Positions 48,107 to 55,604 of a stretch of 64,000 nucleotides of DNA are shown in pieces. Origin of the DNA: Anaerococcus marasmi (lineage in GTDB: Bacteria > Bacillota > Clostridia > Tissierellales > Peptoniphilaceae). The notes under the pieces are model-generated. The model saw nothing but the letters and a program-made list of their open reading frames with translations. It made no database searches and had not been told where the DNA came from. The DNA lies in the NCBI RefSeq assembly GCF_900290195.1, contig NZ_OLMF01000004.1:1646943-1710942 (forward strand). The letters are read 5' to 3'. Both the position numbers and the translations under genes were made by a program. Numbering within the stretch: position 1 is the stretch's first letter; every line of letters begins with the position of its first letter.

Positions 48107-49664
48107 TGTTTGCTCCTGTTGATGATTCCATGATAAAGTCAGTATCCCTAAATCTTCTTTCAAGGACAAGAAGGATTCTCGTAATAGTGAAGGTTAGGAC
48201 GAAATAAATCACTGCTGTTATCAAGTAGGTTGGGAAGTATTGGTAGGTTGATCCTGCGACAGACTTACTCATGAAGAATAGCTCTGTTACAGAAATTACG
48301 TTAAGGACTGATGTATCCTTGATATTTATTACAAACTCGTTTCCAATAGAAGGAAGGATTGTAAGGATTGTTTGAGGGAGGATTACGTGAACCATAGTTT
48401 GGAAATGGGTCATTCCTATGGCCTTGCAGGCTTCAAATTGTCCCTTGTCAATCGAATTTATTCCACCACGGACTACCTCAGATAGGTAGGCTCCTGTATT
48501 GATTGAAACGATAAGGATTGCCGCAAACATAGTCGATAGGTCTATATCGAAATATTGCTTAAGTCCGTAGAAGATTATTACAGATTGAACCATCATTGGC
48601 GTTCCCCTAAATATTTCAACATAAGCCCCCAAGATCCAGTTGATTATTTTGTGGAGATAGTAGGTAAAGGCATTGTCAGTCTTTTTGACTTCCATTCCCC
48701 TAATAACTGCAACCAAAAGACCCAAGAGGAAACCTAGAATTGTAGAAACTATGGCTATGATTAGGGTATTTACCACACCCTTTAGGAAAAGGGTAGAGTA
48801 GGTCGCCCAAATCGATTTAACTTCATCGATAAAGCCTGAGCTTTCTTCCTCATCGGCAGTAAGCTGGGTCATTACTCCCATAATCTCAGCTTGTTCTTTT
48901 TCTATATCCATAGATGAAAGAACCTTGTTTACTTCTTCTGTAAGGGGAGAGTTTTTGGCAATTCCTACTCCTACTGTTGTATCTTCATCCTTAGTTTCAA
49001 AGCCATTAGCCTCGTCAAATGTTATATAAGTAAGCTTTGGGTTGGCAGCTATTGCAGATTCGGCACCAGCTTCTTCTGAGATATAGCCGTCAATAGTTCG
49101 AGCATTTGCTGCAGCAATCATAGTAGGGAAGGAGTCCATGGACTCTTGTTTGTCAACACCTGCCATTTGATCTATCATAGCTACGTGGAAGGTTCCAAGC
49201 TGGGCGGTAATCTTTGCTCCCTCGAAGTCGTTAATGGACTTAGCGTCCTTATACTTTGAGTCCTTTTGGGTAACTACTACCATCTTGGCATGGTAGTAGG
49301 GAATAGAAAAGTCGATTTGCTCGAGCCTTTCAGCAGTAGGGCTCATACCAGCTACAATAGAATCGATCTTGCCACTGGTTAGGGCAGGTATTAGTCCGTC
49401 CCATTCGATCTTGTAGATTTCAAGCTTCTTTCCTAGGCCATCGGCGATTTTCTTGGCAAATTGAACGTCATAACCGTTGGCATACTCGCCCGGAGAGTTG
49501 GCTACAGGATAGCCTCCATTTTCATCACTTACTTCAGAGAAGTTAAAGGGAGCGTAGTTTACTTCCATGCCTACTCTGAATGTGTCTTCTTCGCTTGCAT
49601 TAACCTGGCCTAAGGGCGTAATGATTAGGATTAGTGCAAGGATAATCTTTACTAGCTTTTTCAT
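48099..49664 (-). CDS. Fused substrate-binding protein and permease of amino acid ABC transporter
   Basis: 521 residues. Residues 1-24 are a signal peptide ([15 protein letters not shown]); about 30-265 is a family 3 solute-binding domain ([16 protein letters not shown] ... [17 protein letters not shown]). About 290-510 is a His/Glu/Gln/Arg/opine-type permease ([59 protein letters not shown]). Such SBP-TMD fusions tether the receptor to the membrane. The start at 49664 follows AAAGGAA. Transcription begins at the T-box promoter about 290 bases upstream, so it should rise when the matching tRNA is uncharged. Confidence 0.93.
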   Translation of the reverse strand: MKKLVKIILALILIITPLGQVNASEEDTFRVGMEVNYAPFNFSEVSDENGGYPVANSPGEYANGYDVQFAKKIADGLGKKLEIYKIEWDGLIPALTSGKIDSIVAGMSPTAERLEQIDFSIPYYHAKMVVVTQKDSKYKDAKSINDFEGAKITAQLGTFHVAMIDQMAGVDKQESMDSFPTMIAAANARTIDGYISEEAGAESAIAANPKLTYITFDEANGFETKDEDTTVGVGIAKNSPLTEEVNKVLSSMDIEKEQAEIMGVMTQLTADEEESSGFIDEVKSIWATYSTLFLKGVVNTLIIAIVSTILGFLLGLLVAVIRGMEVKKTDNAFTYYLHKIINWILGAYVEIFRGTPMMVQSVIIFYGLKQYFDIDLSTMFAAILIVSINTGAYLSEVVRGGINSIDKGQFEACKAIGMTHFQTMVHVILPQTILTILPSIGNEFVINIKDTSVLNVISVTELFFMSKSVAGSTYQYFPTYLITAVIYFVLTFTITRILLVLERRFRDTDFIMESSTGANNV

Positions 49665-49699
49665 AATAATTCCTTTCTTAATAAATTTGATTGTAAAAT

Positions 49700-49956
49700 A
49701 AAAGTCCTTACTGCTCCAAACGGAAGCAATAAGGACGAAAATTCGCGTTACCACCTTTATTTTAGCTCATCTCACGATAAGCTACTCAATAAGTACAATC
49801 ATACTCTCTTGCTGTAACGGGCAAGTCCCGCTGTCAGATCAAATATCCCCGACAAAACTCAAAGGCTTTTTTCACCAAAATTTAAAATCTCCATTCACAC
49901 CAGCCAGGATTCTCTTTATTTTAAAATCTTTGGTTACTCCTCTTATCACTGTTGTT
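49700..49956 (-). promoter_or_regulatory. T-box riboswitch (amino acid sensing leader)
   Basis: Read on the minus strand: a stem I with the distal GGCTGGTGTGAA region, then the T-box core AAAGGTGGTAACGCG (complement of 49744-49758) and a terminator stem GTCCTTA...TAAGGAC (49704-49736) followed by TTTTATTTT. The T-box side competes with this terminator in known systems. The specifier region reads GAAAAAAGCC before TTTGAG (near 49863-49875), which suggests AAA, a lysine codon, but the register is uncertain. Confidence 0.9.
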
Positions 49957-49962
49957 GCTTAT

Positions 49963-49991
49963 ATATTACACTCAAAAAAATTTAATGTCAA
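49963..49991 (-). promoter_or_regulatory. Promoter of the T-box leader
   Basis: On the minus strand, TTGACA (complement of 49986-49991), 17 bases, then TAATAT (complement of 49963-49968). Confidence 0.8.
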
Positions 49992-50026
49992 ATTTATTTT
50001 TGGGGTAAAGTGTTATAGAGGTTAAT

Positions 50027-50536
50027 ATGAATATAAAAAACAGACAACTAGAAATTATAAGAATCTTACAAGATAGGACTAGCCCCATATCTGGCGGAAG
50101 CTTAGCGGAGAGATTCGGCCTAACTCGTCAGGTAATAGTCAAGGATATCTCTATCCTTAAGGCAAGTGGTTACGAGATAAAATCAAACAACAAGGGCTAC
50201 TGGCTAAGCCAATCGTCGAAGATACAATTCATCATAAAATGCTCCCACAGCGACGAAGAAATAGGAGAGGAACTAAATACCATAGTAGATAGGGGAGGAG
50301 AGATCCTCGATGTCTTCATCAACCACAAGACCTACGGAATGATAAAAAAGGAATTAAATATCAAGTCAAGAAAGGGAGTAGATGTCTTCATCAAATCAAT
50401 AGATGAGGCAACGCCCCTAAAAAATCTCACAGAAAATATCCACTATCATACCATAAGGGTGGATAATGACTTCGCCAAAGAGAGTATCGAGGATAAGCTT
50501 AGGGAAAAGGGGATTTTAATAGACAAAGACCTATAA
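50027..50536 (+). CDS. niaR: Niacin-responsive NAD biosynthesis repressor NiaR
   Basis: 169 residues: an N-terminal winged helix HTH_11 (about 5-60, SGGSLAERFGLTRQVIVKDISILKASGY) and a C-terminal 3H domain (75-165) named for three conserved histidines, visible in CSHSDEEIG, NHKTYG and ENIHYHTI. In Firmicutes this repressor binds nicotinic acid and controls NAD genes or niacin uptake. No NAD gene is next to it, and I could not identify its operator. It is divergent from the T-box operon. A short AGAGG serves as ribosome binding site. Confidence 0.88.
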   Translation: MNIKNRQLEIIRILQDRTSPISGGSLAERFGLTRQVIVKDISILKASGYEIKSNNKGYWLSQSSKIQFIIKCSHSDEEIGEELNTIVDRGGEILDVFINHKTYGMIKKELNIKSRKGVDVFIKSIDEATPLKNLTENIHYHTIRVDNDFAKESIEDKLREKGILIDKDL

Positions 50537-50777
50537 GAAAATCTTATCATCAAACAGCCTATAATATTATTAGCTAAGTTAGTGTTTAAAATATATTTTG
50601 TATCTGAATCAACTACAAAAATTTTAGCTTAAGCGGTGTTTTCCTCAGAATTCCTTGCTCTATCTTTTTCTGTATGCTCTGGATACCTGTTACAGACTGA
50701 CATATAGATGGACTTATGAAAGCTTTTAGCACTTTTAAGTAAGCCATTTATACCGTTTGTATAGTAGTAATTACTTA

Positions 50778-50906
50778 CTATTTTTCTTTTTCTCGATTGT
50801 AGTAATCTTTTTTAATAAAAATTAGATATATAAAATCATAAAGTAAGCTATATAATTCATGTAGTCGCTTATCCTCTAGTGATTGTGGTATTGCTTTCTG
50901 TTGCAT
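50778..50906 (-). CDS. Small protein, 42 residues, unknown
   Basis: Starts MQQKAIPQSLEDKRLHELYS and ends NREKEK, with a short hydrophobic, aromatic stretch (LLYDFIYLIFI). A strong AGGAAGGA ribosome binding site lies 8-9 bases before the ATG, which is why I list it. Directly after it another frame stays open to 50629 (reading NYYYTNGINGLLKSAKSFHK and so on, ending NSEENTA), so a longer protein of about 95 residues may have been broken by a frameshift. I do not recognise either part. Confidence 0.4.
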   Translation of the reverse strand: MQQKAIPQSLEDKRLHELYSLLYDFIYLIFIKKDYYNREKEK

Positions 50907-51163
50907 AAAAAATCGTCCTTCCTGCAAAAATCTGTCGGACGACCTTTAAATTTACTTACTTTTAAATTACTTTAATCTTTTAAAAACATATTTTTCACTT
51001 ACTTTTTAAGGATAAAAGTTGTATATCATTGGTAGATAAAAAAAGGTTTATATCGAACAGCAGCACGTTTTGGCGAACGTGCTATTTTTTGCTTATTTTT
51101 ATTTTCTTCTTTATCAGAAAAATATTCTACAATAATTTTTCTAACTAGATTAGTATAGGTTAA

Positions 51164-51415
51164 AAACTAGACGAAAGCTTAAAAGGTAAAGAGCTTGAAG
51201 CTAAGTCATTGCAAGGCGATATCAAGGTACTTGAGACAAAGTTAGATTCTTATAGTAAGACATCATCAAGCCTTGAAAGAGAGCTACAAGGCTTAAAAGA
51301 AGAAATAAAATCTTATAAGAAAGCTATATCTGAAAAAGATGAGTATATCAAGGAACTTAATCAAAAACTTTTAGAAAATAAAGAAATAAGAAATGTAAAC
51401 AGCTGTAAACATTGA
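51164..51415 (+). pseudogene. 3' fragment of a coiled-coil protein (possibly plasmid relaxase C-terminus)
   Basis: An open frame reads KLDESLKGKELEAKSLQGDIKVLETKL and continues as heptad-rich coiled coil to NVNSCKH. A stop lies immediately upstream and no ribosome binding site or start fits, so this is the tail of a longer gene. Such E/K/L coiled coils are common at the C-terminus of MobV-type relaxases, which often lie beside iterons; that link is an inference. Confidence 0.45.
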
Positions 51416-51503
51416 AATATCAATGTGTTTACGATGTTTACATGTATACACTATATAAAATATATGTAAACATTGAGATTCTAATGTTTACACAAGTAAA
51501 CAG
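51394..51503. repeat. Iterated GTAAAC palindromes (plasmid origin- or operator-like)
   Basis: GTAAAC or its complement occurs seven times in 110 bases. Two larger palindromes stand out: 51404-51432 (GTAAACATTGA...TCAATGTGTTTAC, one bulge) and 51464-51491 (TGTAAACATT...AATGTTTACA, perfect 10-bp arms). Repeated palindromes of this kind are typical of plasmid replication or copy-control sites. Confidence 0.65.
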
Positions 51504-51525
51504 AGTGAAGACAAAAGGAGCAATA

Positions 51526-51711
51526 AATGCAAGATTTAAACAATAAGAACAACAAGAAGAGCTATTTTTAAAAAGTTTAGAAAAGGAACAAAAACAAGTA
51601 AAAAGTAAAACTATAAGTTTTAAATGCACGATAGAAGATTACACTATGTTAAGGGCTAAAGCAATATTAAAAAATGTTAGCCTTGCAGACTATATTATTA
51701 ATTTATCCTAA
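51526..51711 (+). pseudogene. Frameshifted small RHH/CopG-like plasmid protein
   Basis: AAAGGAG precedes ATG at 51526 (MQDLNNKNNKKSYF, then stop). The frame that continues (from about 51548) reads QEELFLKSLEKEQKQVKSKT, then ISFKCTIEDYTMLRAKAILK and NVSLADYIINLS, ending at 51711. The beta-strand plus two helices with NVSLADYI resemble ribbon-helix-helix repressors used in plasmid copy control. One frameshift near 51545 separates start and body. The RHH identity is a fold-level guess. Confidence 0.45.
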
Positions 51712-51767
51712 AAAGATAAATTAAAAGAATTTGAAAAAAACTAAAGAAAATTTCAAATATCTATTTA

Positions 51768-51866
51768 GTTAAAAAAAGGAGAAAATATAGATATAGAAGA
51801 TAAATTTTTATTGCTAAAAAAGGAAAATAATATAAACTTAGCAAAAGTAAAAAAGGTATTAGAATA
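51768..51866 (+). pseudogene. Short coding remnant, unknown
   Basis: A frame reads KKGENIDIEDKFLLLKKENN and ends INLAKVKKVLE before a stop at 51864-51866. It has protein-like composition but no start codon or ribosome binding site. Not recognised. Confidence 0.25.
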
Positions 51867-51949
51867 ATTTTAAATCATGTAACTATTAAGAAATTTAAAT
51901 TTATTTTGTGTGATGTTATAATGTCTATATGAAAGGAGTAAATTAACTT

Positions 51950-52438
51950 ATGAAAATAAATAAAAAAATATGTTTTATAATTATTCCTATTTTTATTTTT
52001 TTTGGTTTAAATATAAAAAATAAATATGATGAAAAAAATGTAAAGATTCCAAGAATAGATAATATTAGCAACATAACTCTTATTAATGTTGTTAATGATA
52101 AAGGAGTCGAAAAAATTACTATTTATAAAAAGAAGGATATAAATAGATTTCTAAAGTTATTAAAAAATTCAAAAAGAATAAATAAAGAAAGTACTTCTTC
52201 TTTTCCTAATAAAGATAAATTTACTGTAGTTGCTTTTAAAACGTCAGATGGAGGATATATTAAGCATGCAATTTATGAAGAAAATAATTATATTTATTAT
52301 GAAGAGGCATTCTATGGCATTTTCGAATTAAATTCTAATAATAAAAATTTAATTACTTTATTAGACATGTTTATAGAAAATTACAATAAAAAAGATATAT
52401 CAATAGATATGGAAAACATTGAACAAAATAATTTTTAA
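51950..52438 (+). CDS. Hypothetical protein with N-terminal membrane anchor
   Basis: 162 residues. Residues 5-23 (KKICFIIIPIFIFFGLNIK) form an uncleaved signal anchor without a lipobox Cys, so the rest (24-162) should lie outside the membrane. The body has the pattern ITIYKKKDINRFLKLLKNSKRINKES, which is reminiscent of DUF5301-type domains; this is a weak impression. GAAAGGAG lies 14-19 bases before the ATG. Very AT-rich and Lys/Asn/Ile-rich, unlike the NiaR or permease genes on either side, consistent with foreign origin. Confidence 0.6.
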   Translation: MKINKKICFIIIPIFIFFGLNIKNKYDEKNVKIPRIDNISNITLINVVNDKGVEKITIYKKKDINRFLKLLKNSKRINKESTSSFPNKDKFTVVAFKTSDGGYIKHAIYEENNYIYYEEAFYGIFELNSNNKNLITLLDMFIENYNKKDISIDMENIEQNNF

Positions 52439-52447
52439 ATATTTCAA

Positions 52448-52476
52448 TTGTAAAAAACTATTCTAAGGTGTACAAT
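52448..52476 (+). promoter_or_regulatory. Promoter of candidate antisense (antitoxin) RNA
   Basis: TTGTAA (52448-52453), a 17-base spacer and TACAAT (52471-52476). Transcription would start near 52483 and end at the terminator at 52519-52550. Confidence 0.7.
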
Positions 52477-52482
52477 GGTTGT

Positions 52483-52550
52483 GACTAAGAGAGTAAAGTT
52501 CGACATGTTGGACACAAAAAAAGACTGGAGTAGCCGCTCCAGTCTTTTTT
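52483..52550 (+). ncRNA. Candidate type I antitoxin RNA (Fst RNA II-like)
   Basis: A predicted RNA of about 68 bases with no ORF. Its 5' end carries (GT)GACTAAG (52481-52489) and AGAGTAAAGT (52490-52499). The same words recur on this strand at 52602-52610 and 52638-52647, inside the toxin gene, so the RNA is complementary to two sites of the toxin mRNA as well as to its terminator. Layout and size are those of RNA II in the par/Fst system. Expression is not shown. Confidence 0.65.
52519..52550. terminator. Bidirectional terminator shared by toxin mRNA and antisense RNA
   Basis: GACTGGAG-TAGCCG-CTCCAGTC, with A7 before and T7 after, so it terminates transcripts from both sides. Confidence 0.92.
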
Positions 52551-52553
52551 TGG

Positions 52554-52658
52554 CTAGTTACTATCTTTATTGTCGTTTCCATCTAACCATTTGCAGATGT
52601 AGTGACTAAGTACACCTGCCATGATAGAAACTGTCAAAGAGTAAAGTAATTTCTCCAT
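52554..52658 (-). CDS. Small membrane toxin of a Fst-like type I toxin-antitoxin system
   Basis: 34 residues: MEKLLYSLTVSIMAGVLSHY followed by ICKWLDGNDNKDSN. One membrane helix (about 4-24) then a charged tail starting with WLD, the plan of Fst/Ldr-type toxins that damage the membrane. A run of GAAAGGGGGGG lies 8 bases before the ATG, and a 5' hairpin (GTTAC/GTAAC, 52678-52700) lies just upstream, as in mRNAs whose translation is held back by structure. The gene ends at a bidirectional terminator shared with the convergent small RNA. Two TATAAT hexamers on the minus strand (complement of 52723-52728 and 52755-52760) are possible -10 boxes. It could instead be an unrelated small membrane peptide; the paired repeats argue against this. 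Confidence 0.7.
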   Translation of the reverse strand: MEKLLYSLTVSIMAGVLSHYICKWLDGNDNKDSN

Positions 52659-52761
52659 GTTAGACCCCCCCTTTCTGTTACCAGTTTGGGGATAGTAACA
52701 GCTTAACTATACTCTATAATCGATTATAAGAACTATAACTTTAAAACTTTAGCGATTATAC

Positions 52762-53095
52762 TTCATATTTTGCGTTTTAAGCGATTTTAAATACATAGAC
52801 ATATAAATTCATATTAATGATATTACTATTTGAGCTAGGAACTCATATCAGAGTTTAAAAATAAGTCTATAAATTCCAACTTTATCACTTGCTTAAAATT
52901 TTACTAAACTAATCAAAAATTTTATATTCGTTTTTAAGAAAAATCAATGCTTAAAATTTCTAATGGTACTGTCAAATTTTTTGTGTAAACTCTAACTTAA
53001 AAATTTTTTGAGTATTTTGACATACTAAAAACCCCTCCATCCTTTTTTAGATTTTGGGGTTCAGCTCATTTTACATAAGCTGTCTTTCCTAGTTA
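52762..53095. other. AT-rich intergenic region with minus-strand terminator
   Basis: No gene seen. AACCCC (53030-53035) and GGGGTT (53056-53061) form a stem followed on the minus strand by a T-run, which should end transcription of the small membrane protein gene at 53.1-53.4 kb. Confidence 0.55.
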
Positions 53096-53419
53096 TTATT
53101 TAAGATAATTTTTCTTTCGGTTAATTAAAAGTGCATATATAGCTCCTAAAATAGCCATAATTAATCTAGAAGCCCCATAAGGTAAGTTTATGCGTGGTAT
53201 GAATATTACTCCTAGAACAAACAACATATCATAGTATACAATATTAGATTTATGTTTTTTATATAAATCGTTATTATTTACTATTAAAAGTATTAATGAT
53301 ACTACAAATATGGTAATCCAAAAATAAAATAATGAATCATCTCTGCCAATATTACTATAATAGCCTACACTTGAAGCTATCATAAAAATATATGGTAATA
53401 AATTTGATTTTTTAATCAT
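53096..53419 (-). CDS. Hypothetical small membrane protein
   Basis: 107 residues with three to four hydrophobic helices (about 8-20, 31-48, 62-75, 85-100) and a basic C-terminus (NRKKNYLK). No family recognised. The ribosome binding site is weak (AGAGG about 14 bases upstream). AT-rich like the neighbouring island, so possibly part of the acquired segment. Confidence 0.55.
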   Translation of the reverse strand: MIKKSNLLPYIFMIASSVGYYSNIGRDDSLFYFWITIFVVSLILLIVNNNDLYKKHKSNIVYYDMLFVLGVIFIPRINLPYGASRLIMAILGAIYALLINRKKNYLK

Positions 53420-53665
53420 ATTAATCCATAACCTCTAATAATATCCTCCTGATTAATGAAAAATCTTACTTTACCTTGTTACCCGAGTTAATATAGAATA
53501 AACAAAAACAACATGATTCAGCTTATTATACTTAGCTTATATTCTAATAATTAGCAATTAGCTAGATTCTAAAAATAATACAAGACCCCAAAAATATTTT
53601 CCACTGTATATACAATGGATTAAATTTGTGTTACAATATTATTTGAAAATATTTTGGAGGATATT
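53420..53665. other. Intergenic region upstream of the permease gene
   Basis: AT-rich, no ORF. TTACAATATT at about 53631-53640 could be part of a promoter for the permease gene, but a -35 box was not assigned. Confidence 0.4.
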
Positions 53666-54667
53666 ATGGAATTTTTAAGAAAAAAGGGGATAAATTTATC
53701 CTGGAGAACTTATTTTATTGATGCCTTGGGAGCTATGGCTTTTGGTTTGTTTGCTTCCCTCTTAGTTGGAACTATCCTAAATAGCCTGGGCCAAAGCTTA
53801 CATATAGCATATCTTACAGATAGGCTTTGGCCTTTGGCAAGCTCTGCTAGTGGAGCAGCCATTGCAGTTGCTATTGCCGCAAGTCTTAATGCGCCTAATC
53901 TCGTCCTTTTTGCTTCTACTATTGTAGGACTCGGGGCCTATGAGCTGGGAGGTCCTGTGGGAGTTTTCATTGCGACGATTTTTGGAGTTGAATTTGGTAA
54001 GCTTGTCTCAAAATCTACCAAGCTTGATATAATCATCACTCCCAGCATTACGATTATTGTGGGACTCTTGGTGGGTGATTTTATAGGGCCTTATGTAGCT
54101 AGCTTTATGAAGGCTATCGGCTTATTTATCATGAAGGCGACCGAGCTTAGGCCATTTTTTATGGGAATTGTTGTAGCTGTTACTATTGGTATGGCCCTTA
54201 CCCTACCGATTTCATCTGCGGCGATTTGTATGATGCTTAGTCTAGAAGGCCTTGCAGGAGGTGCAGCTACAATCGGATGCAGTGCTCAAATGATAGGATT
54301 TGCTGTAATTTCCTACAAGGATAATGGCTTGGAAGGACTTCTCGCCCAAGGGCTTGGGACTAGTATGTTCCAAGTGCCAAATATAATCAAGAATCCTTGG
54401 ATCTGGCTTCCGCCAACCCTTGCAAGTGCCATAATTGCTCCAATAGGGACTCTAGTTTTTAAGATGAAAAACACTCCCCTAGGCTCAGGAATGGGTACAA
54501 GTGGTCTGGTAGGACAAATCGGAACGATTAATGCCATGGGAATTAGTGCGATATTTAAGGTGATTCTCCTTCACATAATCCTTCCAGCCATCCTTTCTTA
54601 TATAATTTATAGGCTAATGAAAAATAAGGGGTTGATCAAGGATGGAGATATGAAGATTGATTTTTAA
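53666..54667 (+). CDS. PTS_EIIC_2-family membrane permease (sugar transporter-like)
   Basis: 333 residues, about ten hydrophobic helices, with FIDALGAMAFGLFASLLVGTIL at the start and GSGMGTSGLVGQIGTINAMG near 275-294. It fits the PF13303 group of stand-alone PTS EIIC-like proteins. There is no EIIA or EIIB domain, and no PTS gene nearby, so PTS-driven transport is doubtful. Start at 53666 after GGAGGA; an in-frame TTG lies on the ribosome binding site itself and is rejected. Confidence 0.8.
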   Translation: MEFLRKKGINLSWRTYFIDALGAMAFGLFASLLVGTILNSLGQSLHIAYLTDRLWPLASSASGAAIAVAIAASLNAPNLVLFASTIVGLGAYELGGPVGVFIATIFGVEFGKLVSKSTKLDIIITPSITIIVGLLVGDFIGPYVASFMKAIGLFIMKATELRPFFMGIVVAVTIGMALTLPISSAAICMMLSLEGLAGGAATIGCSAQMIGFAVISYKDNGLEGLLAQGLGTSMFQVPNIIKNPWIWLPPTLASAIIAPIGTLVFKMKNTPLGSGMGTSGLVGQIGTINAMGISAIFKVILLHIILPAILSYIIYRLMKNKGLIKDGDMKIDF

Positions 54668-54733
54668 TTAATATTTTCCTTATGAGCTTTAGATCAAGTA
54701 TGGCTTTGATTAATAATAGTGAATTTATTTAAC

Positions 54734-54761
54734 TTAACATATGATAATTTAAAAGTATAAT
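54734..54761 (+). promoter_or_regulatory. Promoter of the mrp/DUF1002 operon
   Basis: TTAACA (54734-54739), 16 bases, TATAAT (54756-54761). A perfect hairpin CATCTGA/TCAGATG (54769-54789) follows at the start of the predicted mRNA. Confidence 0.7.
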
Positions 54762-54807
54762 AATTCTACATCTGAGGAAATATCAGATGCTAAGAAAAGG
54801 AGATTAT

Positions 54808-55596
54808 ATGCAAAAGAAAAATATTAATTTAGATAAATTCAAAATCAAACTCCACGAAGGATCTTCTGTGGGCAAGGTCATAGCTGTAATGAGTGGTAAG
54901 GGAGGAGTTGGCAAGTCTTCAGTATCCTCCCTCCTTGCCTCAAGCCTTAACAAGAAAGGCTACAAGGTAGCAGTATTTGATGCTGATATCACAGGACCAT
55001 CAATGGCAGAGGCTTTTGGCATAGATGAGCCAGTTAGGGGAACCAAGGAAGGACTCATGTATCCTGCTATCACCCGTGATGGAATCAAACTAATTTCAGT
55101 AAACATGATCTTACGCCAAAAGACTGACCCAGTTGTTTGGAGATCATCAATCGTAACCAACGTCCTAAAACAATTCTATACAGATGTAGATTGGGGCGAG
55201 ATCGATTATATGATAGTGGACATGCCTCCAGGAACTGCTGACGTACCACTAACAGTCTTCCAATCCCTACCAATAGATGGCGTAGTTGCAGTAGCAACCC
55301 CTCAAGGCTTGGTAGAGATGGTCGTTGAAAAATCTATCAAAATGGCTAAAATGATGGGTAAGGAAGTCATAGGAATGGTTGAAAATATGTCTTATTTTGA
55401 ATGTCCAGATTGTGGAAGTAAGCACGAGATATTTGGTAAGAGTAGGCTAGATGAGGTAGCAGCAAAATACGACATAGACACCCTAGCCAAGCTTCCAATC
55501 GACCCACAAATAGCAGAAAAAATCGACTCAGGTCTTGCAGAAGATATTGATATGAAAGAGCTAAGTCCAATTATAGAAAAGATTGAAAGCCTATAG
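54808..55596 (+). CDS. mrp: Mrp/NBP35-family Fe-S cluster carrier ATPase
   Basis: 262 residues. The deviant P-loop SGKGGVGKSS (about 29-38), the switch I region DADITGPSM, MIVDMPPGTAD and the C-terminal MSYFECPDCGSKHEIFG with a CPxC that binds a bridging cluster in dimers are all present. It delivers Fe-S clusters to apo-proteins. Start at 54808 after AAAAGGAGA, not the upstream ATG that overlaps the leader hairpin. The next gene follows after nine bases. Confidence 0.92.
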   Translation: MQKKNINLDKFKIKLHEGSSVGKVIAVMSGKGGVGKSSVSSLLASSLNKKGYKVAVFDADITGPSMAEAFGIDEPVRGTKEGLMYPAITRDGIKLISVNMILRQKTDPVVWRSSIVTNVLKQFYTDVDWGEIDYMIVDMPPGTADVPLTVFQSLPIDGVVAVATPQGLVEMVVEKSIKMAKMMGKEVIGMVENMSYFECPDCGSKHEIFGKSRLDEVAAKYDIDTLAKLPIDPQIAEKIDSGLAEDIDMKELSPIIEKIESL

Positions 55597-55604
55597 GTAA
55601 TAAT

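Larger units (their letters stand above)
50537..51949. other. Decayed plasmid-like region, only fragments of genes
   Basis: 1.4 kb of AT-rich DNA with small broken reading frames, palindromic iterons and an isolated terminator (AGCACGTT/AACGTGCT, 51062-51083, then T6). The composition differs from both flanks. The individual parts are listed separately. It looks like the remnant of an integrated small plasmid; no intact replication or mobilisation gene survives. Confidence 0.6.

Noticed and set aside
52554-52658. Phage holin as identity of the 34-residue peptide
   Set aside because: A single helix and small size could suggest a holin-like peptide, but there are no lysis or phage genes, and the paired repeats with a convergent small RNA fit a type I toxin better.
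50537-53420. Complete prophage or integrative element
   Set aside because: No integrase, no structural or mobilisation gene is intact, and no attachment-site repeats were found; a plasmid remnant fits better.
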